A stretch of DNA of 64,000 nucleotides from NCBI GenBank assembly GCA_008012315.1, contig SSEL01000024.1, positions 56,208 to 120,207 of the forward strand, in the 5' to 3' direction. Every line of letters starts with the position of its first letter. Within the stretch, counting starts at the first letter, position 1. A program made the position numbers and the translations under genes. This document shows positions 37,538 through 46,251 of the stretch, in pieces. Origin of the DNA: Rhodospirillaceae bacterium. GTDB lineage: Bacteria > Pseudomonadota > Alphaproteobacteria > Dongiales > Dongiaceae. The notes beneath the pieces were generated by a model. The model worked only from the letters and a program-made list of their open reading frames with translations, made no database searches and was not told the DNA's origin.

Positions 37538-39103
37538 ATGGCGAAACGGAAATCTGCGAAGAAGGCGGCAAAGAAGGCTGCCGCGCCGAAGAAAAAGAAG
37601 GGCTTCGCCATTTCCGAGGTGGCGTTGGCGCGTTCCGCCGCGAAGCCGCGGGCGGCGCTCCCGGTCAATCCCTTCACGCTGCCGCAACATCCGCCCGGCG
37701 TCGTTCCCAACGGCTCGTCAATGGCCCAGGATGGCGACATCGGGGAATATCTGAAATGGGCGGGGAGCGAGCTGTCCGGGGCCTTTTCGGAGGGCGTCAC
37801 TTTCCTGGGATACTCCTACCTGTCGGAGCTGGCGCAGCGGCCGGAATATCGGCGCATCGTCGAGGTCATCGCCACCGAGATGACGCGGAAATGGATCAAG
37901 CTGAAGGGCGCCGGCGGCGAGGATCAGGCCAAGCGCATCGAGGCGATCGAGAAGGCCATGACGCGCCTCAAAGTGCGGGATGCGTTCCGCCAGGTCGCCG
38001 AGCACGACGGCTTCTTCGGCCGTGGTCATATCTATATCGATCTCGGTACCACGGATGATCGTGAGGAGCTGAAGACGCCGATCGGCAACGGCGGCAACGC
38101 CCTCAGCAAAGGAAAGATTGGCCGTGGCTCTTTGAAGCGGATCCAAACGGTCGAGGCCGTCTGGGCCTATCCGACCGCCTACAATTCGAATGATCCGCTG
38201 AAGCCGGACTGGTACAAGCCGTCGAGTTGGTTCGTGATGGGAAAGCAGATGCATGCCTCGCGTCTGTTGACCTTTGTCGGACGCGAGGTGCCGGACCTCC
38301 TGAAGCCGGCTTATTCGTTCGGTGGCCTTGCCATGTCGCAGATGGCGAAGCCGTATGTCGATAACTGGATCAGGACGCGGCAAAGCGTGTCTGATCTGCT
38401 GCATTCGTTCTCAGTCAATGGCATCAAGATCGATCTGGCGGTTGCGGCTCAAGTGGAGGGCGGTCCGGATGGCACAGATATCTTCCGGCGAATCGATTTC
38501 TTCAATCAGATCCGCGATAACCGCGGTGTTATGGCGCTGAACAAAGATGAGGATTTTTTCAACGTCTCGACGCCGCTGAGCACGCTTGATGCGTTGCAGG
38601 CCCAGACCCAGGAGCACATGGCCTCGGTCTGCGGTATCCCGCTGGTCAAGCTGCTGGGTATTCAGCCAGCCGGTTTGAATGCATCATCGGAAGGGGAGAT
38701 CGTCACGTTCTATGACGGTATCCTTGCCTATCAGGAAAAGCTGTTCCGCGACCCGCTCGCTGTGATTATCAACATGATCCAGCTTTCGGAATTCGGGGAT
38801 GTCGACGATGGCATCACGTTCGAATTTCAGCCGCTCTGGACGATGGATGACACGCAGAAGTCTACCATCGTGACCAACGTCACCAACGCCATCGCCACGG
38901 CGGCTAGCGAAGCTCTGATCGACCGACCGACCGCGATGAAGGAGTTGCGGAACCTCGGCGAGACAACAGGCGTCTTCTCGACTATCTCTGACGAGGATAT
39001 CGCCGAGGCGGAAGCGGCCCCGCCGATGCCCGGCGAAAACGATCTGCCCGAGCAGCCTGGTCCGGGCGGATCAGAGGATCCGGAGCGACGCGATGATCTA
39101 TAG
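37538..39103 (+). CDS. Portal protein (DUF1073 type)
   Basis: 521 residues. A basic Lys/Ala-rich N-terminus (AKRKSAKKAAKKAAAPKKKK) precedes the DUF1073 portal core: YLSELAQRPEYRRIVEVIATEMTRKW, HDGFFGRGHIYID, QAQTQEHMASVCGIPLVKLLGIQPAGLNASSEGE, ending in an acidic tail. It forms the ring through which DNA passes. It begins at the base after the terminase stop and overlaps the next gene by 11 bases. Confidence 0.9.
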   Translation: MAKRKSAKKAAKKAAAPKKKKGFAISEVALARSAAKPRAALPVNPFTLPQHPPGVVPNGSSMAQDGDIGEYLKWAGSELSGAFSEGVTFLGYSYLSELAQRPEYRRIVEVIATEMTRKWIKLKGAGGEDQAKRIEAIEKAMTRLKVRDAFRQVAEHDGFFGRGHIYIDLGTTDDREELKTPIGNGGNALSKGKIGRGSLKRIQTVEAVWAYPTAYNSNDPLKPDWYKPSSWFVMGKQMHASRLLTFVGREVPDLLKPAYSFGGLAMSQMAKPYVDNWIRTRQSVSDLLHSFSVNGIKIDLAVAAQVEGGPDGTDIFRRIDFFNQIRDNRGVMALNKDEDFFNVSTPLSTLDALQAQTQEHMASVCGIPLVKLLGIQPAGLNASSEGEIVTFYDGILAYQEKLFRDPLAVIINMIQLSEFGDVDDGITFEFQPLWTMDDTQKSTIVTNVTNAIATAASEALIDRPTAMKELRNLGETTGVFSTISDEDIAEAEAAPPMPGENDLPEQPGPGGSEDPERRDDL

Positions 39104-39857
39104 CGGATTGGCATTCGACCGAGCGCGGACGGGCATCTCGCGGTCGCCCTTCATCCGGGCGCGAAAGGTCGAAATCCAGTTCGTAAAGCAGCTGCGGAAG
39201 ATTGCCGCCCATGTCGGCGATATCGCCCGCGGCTTCGATCTCGAAGACCCCATGGCCTTGGCGGCATTGCAGGGGGCGCTGGAGCGCTATTCCAGCATCC
39301 TCGACCCCTGGGCCGAGGCGGTCAGTGCGCGGATGATCGCCGAGGCGGATGCCAGGGACGTCAAGGCCTGGAACAGGCTTTCCACTGTCATAGGCCGGCA
39401 GTTGCACCGCGAGATCCGGGACGCGCCGACGGGCAACCGGATGCGGCAGCTGCTCGGCGAGCAAGTCAAGCTGATCACGAGCCTGCCGCTGGAAGCCTCG
39501 GAGCGGGTCCACAAGCTGACGCTTGAAGGCATCCAGGAGGGGCGCCGAGCGGCGGAGATCGCGAAGGAGCTCGCCAGGACCGGCGAGGTGACCGAAAGCC
39601 GGGCTATGCTGATTGCCCGGACGGAAGTCGGCCGGACGTCAACGGTACTGACACAGGCCCGCGCCGAATATATCGGTTCGACGCACTTCATCTGGCGGAC
39701 TGCTGGCGATAGCGATGTGAGGCCGTCTCACCGCCGGCTGAATGGCAAAAGCTTTCGATGGGACGATCCGCCGGAATGCGACCCGGGCTATCACGCGCTC
39801 CCCGGGGCGATCTTCAATTGCCGCTGCTACCCAGAGCCGATCATCCCCGAGCAATGA
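39093..39857 (+). CDS. Mu F-like head morphogenesis protein
   Basis: 254 residues. The C-terminal part is the Mu gpF/SPP1 gp7 domain: ARTEVGRTSTVLTQARAEYI, WRTAGDSDVRPSHRRLNGK, and PGAIFNCRCYPEPI with the conserved Cys pair. The N-terminal half is helical. It is a minor capsid protein that acts near the portal during head assembly. Confidence 0.9.
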   Translation: MIYSGLAFDRARTGISRSPFIRARKVEIQFVKQLRKIAAHVGDIARGFDLEDPMALAALQGALERYSSILDPWAEAVSARMIAEADARDVKAWNRLSTVIGRQLHREIRDAPTGNRMRQLLGEQVKLITSLPLEASERVHKLTLEGIQEGRRAAEIAKELARTGEVTESRAMLIARTEVGRTSTVLTQARAEYIGSTHFIWRTAGDSDVRPSHRRLNGKSFRWDDPPECDPGYHALPGAIFNCRCYPEPIIPEQ

Positions 39858-40083
39858 TGCCTCGCAGGATGCGCTTCTGAGGGTCGAGCGCGTCCCTGGC
39901 CAGCTGCACCGCACCGGGATCGCCGTCGCGCACTTTCTCGAGGATCACCACCAGCTCCTCGATGAGGTCGGCGGCCTCACCTTCGATCGTTTCCGCGATG
40001 TCGACGGGGAAGTCGATAAGTTCAGCCGAATCTTTGGCTGCCTCTCGCAGGGCTTCGATCAGGGCGGGAATGGTGAGTTTCAT
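39841..40083 (-). CDS. Possible small acidic protein against the head operon
   Basis: 80 residues (MKLTIPALIEALREAAKDSA) with a convincing amphipathic acidic composition (AETIEGEAADLIEELVVILE). It fills the gap between two head genes on the other strand and overlaps the Mu F-like gene by 17 bases. No clear Shine-Dalgarno was found, and a longer start at 40104 is possible. If real it is an inserted moron. Confidence 0.5.
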   Translation of the reverse strand: MKLTIPALIEALREAAKDSAELIDFPVDIAETIEGEAADLIEELVVILEKVRDGDPGAVQLARDALDPQKRILRGIIARG

Positions 40084-40148
40084 GCGGGCGGGATCATGGA
40101 ACATCGCCGGGCGGACCGCAAGCGGCGCTGAAATATAAGGGAAATTCG

Positions 40149-41627
40149 ATGCGAATTGCGATGGATAGGGCCATCCCGGCGCCTGGCCAGTGTCTGGCTT
40201 TGGACCGGGCGACGGTGCGGAGCTATGACGCCGACGGCCGGCTCCGCGTCGAGATCACCAACATCAGCAAGGCCAACATCTGTCCTTACTTCGGCCGGGA
40301 AATCCCGGATTTCGAAGCTCTCGGCCTCGACCCCGACAAGCAGTACCGGCTGTTTCGTGATCCCGAGGAACTGGAAAAGGCGGCCCCGACCTTCAACAAT
40401 CTGCCGCTGCTGTCCCGTCACGTGCCGGTCTCGGCGAGCGATCACAAGCCCGATCTCGTGATCGGCGCTACCGGCAGCGATGCGGATTTCGAAGCGCCCT
40501 ATCTGCGCAACAGCCTGGTGGTCTGGGCGAGCGAGGCAATAGAGGCGATCGAAGCCGAAACGCAAAAAGAGCTCTCCTGCGCATACCGGTACCGGGCCGA
40601 CATGACGCCCGGCGAGTATGACGGCGAGAAATACGACGGCGTCATGCGTGACATCGTCGGTAATCACGTCGCCCTCGTTCGTGAAGGACGGGCGGGGCCT
40701 GACGTTGTCGTCGGCGATAGCGCGGCCGGCGCGGCTTTCTCCTTCGATTTCACCGCAATCACTCAAGAGAGGAATAACGGGATGAAAACCGTACTCAGCC
40801 GCAAGGCCACCCTTGCTCATGGCGCCTTGCTGACCCTGCTCGCCCCGAAGCTGGCGCAGGACGCCAAGATCGATCTGACACCGGCCCTGGCGAAGGTCAC
40901 CGGCGAGAACTTCAAGGACAAGAAGGCGGACATCGCTACGGCCGTCAAGGACGTCGTCAAGGGCAAGCTGGCCCAGGATGCCAACCTCGATGATCTCACC
41001 GGTCTGCTCGATGCCCTGGAAGCTGTCGAGACCCCGGAGGCCGCCGACGCCGATCCGGACCTGCTGCCCGGCGGCAATCCGGATGATGACACCACGATGG
41101 ATTCCGATCTGCCGGCCCGGCTCAAGGAATTCCTGAAGGGCAAAATCAGCGATGAAGATCTGGCCAAGATCGATGCGCTGTGCGGTGCGCCGGCCGCCGC
41201 GGACGAAGACGACGATCCGGACAAGAAGGTCCCTGCCAATCCGGCCCAGGATGAAGACGAAGACGAGGAGAAGAAAGACATGGTGACCAAGCCGGCGATG
41301 GATGCGGCGATCGCCGCCGCTGTGAAGACGGCCACGGAAAAGGCGACCCAGACCCAGCGCGAGATCCGTGATGCCGAACGGGCGGTGCATCCTTATGTCG
41401 GCAACCTGGCGATGGCCCATGACAGCGCCGAGGGCGTCTACCGTACCGCTCTGAAGATGCTGGGCGTCGAAGTTAAGGACGTCCACGCCTCGGCGCTGCC
41501 GACGATCCTGAAGCTGCAGCCGGTGCCCGGTTCGACGCCGAAGAAGGCGACCGTGGCCATGGATGCCGCCGGCGCCGCGGAATACGCCAAGGAGTTCCCC
41601 CAGGCCGCTCGTATCGGCCGCGCTTAA
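40149..41627 (+). CDS. DUF2213-type prohead protease/scaffold protein
   Basis: 492 residues. The N-terminal 200 residues fit the DUF2213 protease region: VRSYDADGRLRVEITNISKANICPY, LLSRHVPVSASDH, KELSCAYRYRADMTPGEYDG and IVGNHVALVREGRAG. The C-terminal 290 residues are Asp/Glu/Lys/Ala-rich and helical (DEDEDEEKKDMV), typical of a scaffold. The protease would mature the prohead and remove the scaffold. An internal start at 40782 could make the scaffold alone. Confidence 0.85.
   Translation: MRIAMDRAIPAPGQCLALDRATVRSYDADGRLRVEITNISKANICPYFGREIPDFEALGLDPDKQYRLFRDPEELEKAAPTFNNLPLLSRHVPVSASDHKPDLVIGATGSDADFEAPYLRNSLVVWASEAIEAIEAETQKELSCAYRYRADMTPGEYDGEKYDGVMRDIVGNHVALVREGRAGPDVVVGDSAAGAAFSFDFTAITQERNNGMKTVLSRKATLAHGALLTLLAPKLAQDAKIDLTPALAKVTGENFKDKKADIATAVKDVVKGKLAQDANLDDLTGLLDALEAVETPEAADADPDLLPGGNPDDDTTMDSDLPARLKEFLKGKISDEDLAKIDALCGAPAAADEDDDPDKKVPANPAQDEDEDEEKKDMVTKPAMDAAIAAAVKTATEKATQTQREIRDAERAVHPYVGNLAMAHDSAEGVYRTALKMLGVEVKDVHASALPTILKLQPVPGSTPKKATVAMDAAGAAEYAKEFPQAARIGRA
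40782..41627 (+). CDS. Nested in-frame scaffold protein (predicted)
   Basis: Within the protease/scaffold gene, ATG 40782 (MKTVLSRKATLAHGALLTLL) is preceded by AGAGGA about ten bases upstream and lies exactly where the protease part ends. Separate production of scaffold from an internal start is known for lambda C/Nu3 and others. It would yield 281 residues identical to the C-terminus of the longer product. Confidence 0.5.
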   Translation: MKTVLSRKATLAHGALLTLLAPKLAQDAKIDLTPALAKVTGENFKDKKADIATAVKDVVKGKLAQDANLDDLTGLLDALEAVETPEAADADPDLLPGGNPDDDTTMDSDLPARLKEFLKGKISDEDLAKIDALCGAPAAADEDDDPDKKVPANPAQDEDEDEEKKDMVTKPAMDAAIAAAVKTATEKATQTQREIRDAERAVHPYVGNLAMAHDSAEGVYRTALKMLGVEVKDVHASALPTILKLQPVPGSTPKKATVAMDAAGAAEYAKEFPQAARIGRA

Positions 41628-41681
41628 TAGCGGGTCGGTCGCGGCTTCTGTCCAACCACTTCAGCCATAAGGAAAACGGAG

Positions 41682-42620
41682 ATGAATGGCTTTCAGACCC
41701 AAGTGAACACGCAGCCGGCCCCGGCCGTAGCCGGCGATTTCTGCGACGGCAATCCCCGCGCCTTTGTCGATGCCGGCCCGGGCGGCCTGATCGCCGGCCC
41801 GGACGGCGTCACCGTCGGCCGCTTCGCCTGGTGGGATGGCGCCAAGGTCGACGCCAACGGGGCGCCGATCCTGGTCCGCAACAGTGGTATCGGTCCGGTG
41901 ACCGGCATCGTGCACCGGGAGCAGCAGGCGCTGATCACCGGCTATCTCCAGGCATCCGGTAACGTCATCCCCGAAGGCTTCCAGATGTCCCTGATGAATG
42001 CCGGCGGCATCTGGTTGGTGAACGACGGCGACAGCGATGTCTCGGTCGGGCAGAAGGCATATGCCAATTATGCCGACGGCAAGGCCACCTTCGCGAACAG
42101 CGGCGCGCCGTCGACCGCCAGCGTAACCGGCGCCATCGCAGCCGCGACCGCCGTGGTGACCGGCTCGATCGCCGATGATGTCCTGACGGTCACGGCCGTC
42201 ACCTCCGGCAAGCTCTATGCCGGTGCTACGATCTCGGGCACTGGTGTCGCCAATGGCACCGAGATCATCGAGCAGATCGACGGCACGCCCGGCGGCGCCG
42301 GCACCTATTCGGTGAGCGGTTCTCAGACCGTGGCAAGCACCGAAATCACCGCGCATTTCGGCACCCTGACGGTCTCGGCGGTGGGCTCTGGCGCTTTGGC
42401 GGTGGGAGACGTCCTGACCGGAACCGGCGTCGATGATGACACCTCCATCATCGCGCTCGGCACGGGTACCGGCGGCACCGGCACCTATATCGTGAAGCCC
42501 TCGCAGACGGTTTCCAGCACGACACTGACTGTCGGCTCGAACGTCGAAACGAAATGGACCGCGATGTCCGCCGGTGGCCCTGGCGAATTGATCAAGGTCA
42601 GCTCGTACCCTCTCGGCTAA
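41682..42620 (+). CDS. Head decoration/cement protein with duplicated beta domain
   Basis: 312 residues. The first 140 residues resemble the DUF2190/structural cement type ([54 protein letters not shown]). Then two similar beta units occur: [26 protein letters not shown] and [26 protein letters not shown], each ending in a GTY-V-SQTV-ST-T type stretch. It lies between scaffold and capsid genes, so it probably decorates the capsid. Confidence 0.72.
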   Translation: MNGFQTQVNTQPAPAVAGDFCDGNPRAFVDAGPGGLIAGPDGVTVGRFAWWDGAKVDANGAPILVRNSGIGPVTGIVHREQQALITGYLQASGNVIPEGFQMSLMNAGGIWLVNDGDSDVSVGQKAYANYADGKATFANSGAPSTASVTGAIAAATAVVTGSIADDVLTVTAVTSGKLYAGATISGTGVANGTEIIEQIDGTPGGAGTYSVSGSQTVASTEITAHFGTLTVSAVGSGALAVGDVLTGTGVDDDTSIIALGTGTGGTGTYIVKPSQTVSSTTLTVGSNVETKWTAMSAGGPGELIKVSSYPLG

Positions 42621-42680
42621 AGCCGAACCTAAACCCAAACCAACGTTCGGCAATCGCGCCGACTTAAGGAGTTTCTAGCG

Positions 42681-43769
42681 ATGAATTTTCAAGAAGCTGT
42701 AGCGGCGTGGAAAGCTCATGGCCCTCTCCACGCGGAGAACGGCGCGATCCTGCCGGACGTGGTCTGCTATGTCCCGGATGAGTTCCGCCAAAATTACGGT
42801 CTGGCGATGGACGCCCAGCCGGCCCTGACCACGGCTGCCAACGCGGGCGTTCCGGCCTTCCTGACGACCATGATCGATCCGCAGGTCTTCAAGATCCTGT
42901 TCGCTCCGAACAAGGCTGCGGAGATCTTCGGCGAAAACCGCAAGGGCACCTGGCTGGACGAAACGGCGATGTTCCCGGTCGTGGAGCATACCGGTGAAGT
43001 CTCCAGCTATGGCGACTTCGTGGAGAACGGCCGCACCGGCGTCAACACCAACTGGCCGCAGCGCCAGTCGTATCTCTTCCAGACCATGAAGGAATATGGC
43101 GAGCGCGAGCTGGAGCGTGCCGGCCTGGCGCGTATCAACTGGGTGTCGGAGATCGACGTCGCGGCGGCGACGGTGCTGAGCAAGTTTCAGAACCTGACCT
43201 ACTTCTACGGCGTCGACGGGCTGCAGAATTACGGCCTGTTGAACGATCCCAACCTCTCGCAGGCTCTGACCCCTGCGGTGAAGGATGCCGGCGGCGTCAA
43301 GTGGATCAATAACGGGGAGATCGTCGCATCGGCCAATGAAATCTATGCCGATATCCAGGCGTTGTTCCTGCAGCTGGTGACACAGACTGGTGGCCTGATC
43401 GATCAGTCCGCCCGCATGGTACTGGCCATGTCGCCGGGCTCCGAGGTCGCGCTGACGGCGACTAACTCCTTCAACGTCAATGTCAGCGACCTGCTGAAGA
43501 AGAACTTCCCGAACATCCGGATCGAGACCGCGGTGCAATACGGGTCGAAGTCGGCGGCCAACCCGCAGGGCATCAGCGGTGGCAATCTGGTGCAGCTCAT
43601 TGCCGAGGAGGTCGATGGCCAGGACACCGGCTATTGTGCCTTCAATGAGAAGATGCGCGCCCACAAGATCATCCAGGCCGCATCGTCCTTCAAGCAGAAG
43701 GTCACCGGCGGCACCTGGGGTGCGATCATCCGCATGCCCATGGCCATCGCCTCGATGCTCGGCGTCTAA
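42681..43769 (+). CDS. Major capsid protein (DUF2184 type)
   Basis: 362 residues. PAFLTTMIDPQVFKILFAPNKAAEIF, then EYGERELERAGLARINWVSEIDVAAATVL and ISGGNLVQLIAEEVDGQDT, match the DUF2184 group of HK97-fold capsid proteins. Length, position after the scaffold and decoration genes, and a strong terminator immediately after it all fit. An AGGAG-type site precedes the ATG. Confidence 0.88.
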   Translation: MNFQEAVAAWKAHGPLHAENGAILPDVVCYVPDEFRQNYGLAMDAQPALTTAANAGVPAFLTTMIDPQVFKILFAPNKAAEIFGENRKGTWLDETAMFPVVEHTGEVSSYGDFVENGRTGVNTNWPQRQSYLFQTMKEYGERELERAGLARINWVSEIDVAAATVLSKFQNLTYFYGVDGLQNYGLLNDPNLSQALTPAVKDAGGVKWINNGEIVASANEIYADIQALFLQLVTQTGGLIDQSARMVLAMSPGSEVALTATNSFNVNVSDLLKKNFPNIRIETAVQYGSKSAANPQGISGGNLVQLIAEEVDGQDTGYCAFNEKMRAHKIIQAASSFKQKVTGGTWGAIIRMPMAIASMLGV

Positions 43770-43793
43770 GGGCGCGAGCCGATCGCCTTTCCG

Positions 43794-43825
43794 GAGCCGG
43801 CCGTTGCGCCGGCTCTTTCTCTTTT
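43794..43825 (+). terminator. Rho-independent terminator after the capsid gene
   Basis: GAGCCGGC (43794-43801) and GCCGGCTC (43808-43815) form a perfect 8-bp stem with a 6-base loop, followed by TTTCTCTTTT. It should lower expression of tail genes relative to head genes. Confidence 0.85.
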
Positions 43826-43837
43826 CTGGAGCAATAG

Positions 43838-44290
43838 ATGTCTATCGCAACTGTTACGGTCGCCTGCAAGATCCCCAACGGCCTCATTCTCCGCGTTTTC
43901 GACATGGTCGATCACGATGTCCCGGTTATGGGCGGTGGCACCAAGACTACCAAGAAAGCGGTGCAGCGGGGCGGCATGGTGAAGGTCAACGGACCGGCGA
44001 CGCCCTTCGGCCAGGCGCCGCGCTCGCAGATCGTTGGCGGCTATGCGCTGACTCATAACGTGCCGGCCGAATTCTTCAAGGATTGGCTCAAGCAAAACGC
44101 CGAACACGATGCCGTCAAGAACGGCCTCATCTTTGGTCACGAGAAGTTCGATGCCGTCCACGGAAGAGCCGAGGATGGCAAAAAGGTCGTGAGTGGCATG
44201 CATCCGCTGATCCCGGACAAGGATCCACGCATCCCGCGCGGCCCCAATCCGAATGTCAGCGCCCCGTCGACGGCCGATTTGAAGAACTGA
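43838..44290 (+). CDS. Putative head-tail region structural protein
   Basis: 150 residues. ATVTVACKIPNGLILRVFDM starts a beta-rich domain that I have seen only in phage head-tail regions; KPHLIP-like and GPNPNVSAPS tails are flexible. It begins just after the capsid terminator. The exact role, stabiliser or connector, is not clear. Confidence 0.6.
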   Translation: MSIATVTVACKIPNGLILRVFDMVDHDVPVMGGGTKTTKKAVQRGGMVKVNGPATPFGQAPRSQIVGGYALTHNVPAEFFKDWLKQNAEHDAVKNGLIFGHEKFDAVHGRAEDGKKVVSGMHPLIPDKDPRIPRGPNPNVSAPSTADLKN

Positions 44291-44332
44291 GCTACCGGCC
44301 CGTGACGGCTGCCACAAGGCGAAGGGTGAAAG

Positions 44333-44755
44333 ATGACCGACACCATAACCCATGGCGAGTTCGTGGCAGCCTTCCCGGAATTTGCAGATGCCGCGAAATA
44401 TCCAAAGCCGCAAGTCGCCTTCTGGATTGAGCAGGCACCAACCCTGTTGAATGCCCGCAGCTTCGGCAAAAGCTGGAAGCTGGCGCAGATGCTGTTCGTC
44501 GCGCACAACATCGTGCTCAGCGCCAGGAACGTCCAGGCCGGTTCCGGTGGCGGCATCGCCGGGATGGCCTCGGGCCCGATGTCGTCAAAGACGGTCGGCC
44601 AGGTGTCGGCGAGCTACGATACCGGGGCGGTGGCCCTCAAGGATGCGGGCGCTTGGAACGCCACATCTTTTGGCCAGCGCCTTTACACCATGATCAAGGC
44701 CGTCGGCTCCGGCCCAATCTATCGGGCGCCGCCGGCCAGGCGCACATCGTTCTGA
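44333..44755 (+). CDS. Head-tail connector, DUF4054 type
   Basis: 140 residues. FVAAFPEFADAAKYPKPQVAFWIEQA, then LAQMLFVAHNIVLSARNVQA and QVSASYDTGAVA, fit DUF4054 head-tail adaptors that sit under the portal. The Gly/Ser loop after residue 70 is usual for the family. Confidence 0.75.
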   Translation: MTDTITHGEFVAAFPEFADAAKYPKPQVAFWIEQAPTLLNARSFGKSWKLAQMLFVAHNIVLSARNVQAGSGGGIAGMASGPMSSKTVGQVSASYDTGAVALKDAGAWNATSFGQRLYTMIKAVGSGPIYRAPPARRTSF

Positions 44756-44762
44756 GGCCGCC

Positions 44763-45251
44763 ATGGAAATCAAGGTAACCGTCACGAAGGACAACGTGGC
44801 CGGTTTCGAGAGGGCGCTGAAATCCTTGACCAAAAAGCGCGTACTGGTCGGCATCCCGGACAGCACGGCAAGCCGACCCGATGAGGATGGTTCCCCGCTT
44901 TCAAATGCTCAGATCGGCTATATCCAGGAATTCGGTTCACCGGCCGCAAACATCCCGGCCCGACCTCATCTGATCCCCGGCGTCGAAAACGCCAGGAAGC
45001 CCATCGCCAACCGCATGGGCGCCGCCGCTCGCAAGATCGTCGATGGCGCGACCGACATCGAACAGGATCTCGTGGCGGTGGGCCTGATCGCCCAGAGCTC
45101 GGTTCGAAACCAGATCAGGACCGGCAGCCTCTTGCCGCTGTCCGAACGGACGCTGCAGGCCCGCCGGGCCCGCGGGCGGTTCGGCACGCTGCCCCTGATC
45201 GACACCAGCCAGTATCTGCGGGCCATTACCTACGTCATCAGAAAGACCTGA
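44763..45251 (+). CDS. Neck/tail completion protein
   Basis: 162 residues. LTKKRVLVGIPDSTASRPDE, SNAQIGYIQEFGSPAANIPARPHLIPGVE and LIDTSQYLRAITYVI match the phage virion-morphogenesis/tail completion type, whose IQEFGSP-IPARP-L motif is well known. It joins head and tail. Confidence 0.8.
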   Translation: MEIKVTVTKDNVAGFERALKSLTKKRVLVGIPDSTASRPDEDGSPLSNAQIGYIQEFGSPAANIPARPHLIPGVENARKPIANRMGAAARKIVDGATDIEQDLVAVGLIAQSSVRNQIRTGSLLPLSERTLQARRARGRFGTLPLIDTSQYLRAITYVIRKT

Positions 45252-45253
45252 CC

Positions 45254-45634
45254 ATGGCTTTGCTCGATGTGACCGACGTGCTGACGGATCCGGACTTCAC
45301 CAGCACGATCCGGATCGCGCGCTCCACGGAAAGCATCGGCGAGACCGGCCGCGCCGTGATCGCCCAGCAGGTCATCGACAATATCTTGGCTGTCGTCACG
45401 CCTGGCCAGGGCACCAAATCCGAGACGCTGGCGGATCTGATGCGCGTGCAGGGTGTCGTGACCGTGCATACGCAGTTCCGTCTTTCCGATGGCAGGCCGG
45501 ATGGCAAGCCCGACGTCGTGACCTGGAGCGGCGCCGATTACATCGTTCTCAGCGTCAACGACTTCAGCCAGTTCGGCGCCGGCTTCGTCATGGCGATCTG
45601 CCAGCTCCGGAGCCTCTACGCAGATCAGGGGTAA
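45254..45634 (+). CDS. Head-tail joining protein
   Basis: 126 residues. ALLDVTDVLTDPDFTSTIRI and a beta-rich core (VVTVHTQFRLSDGR, DYIVLSVNDFSQFGAGFVMA) are typical of neck proteins in this gene order. It starts three bases after the preceding stop. Specific stoichiometry or family cannot be given. Confidence 0.68.
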   Translation: MALLDVTDVLTDPDFTSTIRIARSTESIGETGRAVIAQQVIDNILAVVTPGQGTKSETLADLMRVQGVVTVHTQFRLSDGRPDGKPDVVTWSGADYIVLSVNDFSQFGAGFVMAICQLRSLYADQG

Positions 45635-45636
45635 GC

Positions 45637-46245
45637 ATGAGCAACGACAGCGCCACGGGCGGCTATGTGGTGCCCGAGGGCGCCGGCCCCGTCGAGGATG
45701 ACGTCCTGACGGATGTCATCACGGATTTCGTCTCGGGCATCACTGGCCTGGCGAGGCAGCTTGTGCGGCCCCGCTGGCAGCCCCAGGCACCCAATCAGCC
45801 CGATCGGGATGTCGATTGGTGTGCCGCCGGCGTCACTGAGCAACGCCCCTATGACCACCCCTATGTCGCGCACGATGCTGCCGGCGACAACGGGGAAGGC
45901 GTCGACCGGATGCAGCGACACGAGGAGCTAGAGGTCCTGGTGTCGTTCTACGGCCCGAACAGCAGTCGAAATGCAAAGCGCCTTCGGGACGGCCTCTATA
46001 TCGGCCAGAATCGCGATGCCATGACCCGCGACGCCGGCTTGAAGCTGATCGGCTGCGGTGCTGTCGCGGCCATCCCCGAACTCGTCAACAGCCTCTGGCT
46101 CAACCGGGCAGACCTCAGGATCGAGCTGCGCCGGCAGATCGACCGCGTCTATCCGATCCGCAATGTCAAGTCCGCCCAGGTCGAGCTCGAAGCCGAAGGG
46201 GCAGAACTCCACAAGACCGACATCATCATCACCGAGAGGGAGTAG
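45637..46245 (+). CDS. Phage neck terminator protein (LIC_12616-like)
   Basis: 202 residues. VRPRWQPQAPNQPDRDVDWCAAGVTEQ, ELEVLVSFYGPNSSRNAKRLRDGLYIGQNR, and IRNVKSAQVELEAEG have the pattern of the neck terminator family that caps the tail tube of contractile phages. It lies directly before the sheath gene. Confidence 0.8.
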   Translation: MSNDSATGGYVVPEGAGPVEDDVLTDVITDFVSGITGLARQLVRPRWQPQAPNQPDRDVDWCAAGVTEQRPYDHPYVAHDAAGDNGEGVDRMQRHEELEVLVSFYGPNSSRNAKRLRDGLYIGQNRDAMTRDAGLKLIGCGAVAAIPELVNSLWLNRADLRIELRRQIDRVYPIRNVKSAQVELEAEGAELHKTDIIITERE

Positions 46246-46251
46246 CTCGCT

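Noticed and set aside
40080..41486. Leftward 468-codon frame opposite the protease/scaffold gene
   Set aside because: Shadow of an Asp/Glu/Ala-rich gene, which gives long open antisense frames at high GC.
42120..42560. Repeated sequence in the decoration gene considered as a DNA repeat or CRISPR-like array
   Set aside because: It is a protein-level duplication of one beta domain with no regular short repeats or spacers.
41661..43664. Leftward frames of about 330 codons opposite the decoration and capsid genes
   Set aside because: High-GC shadow frames rich in Gly/Arg/His; the plus-strand genes there are clearly recognisable.
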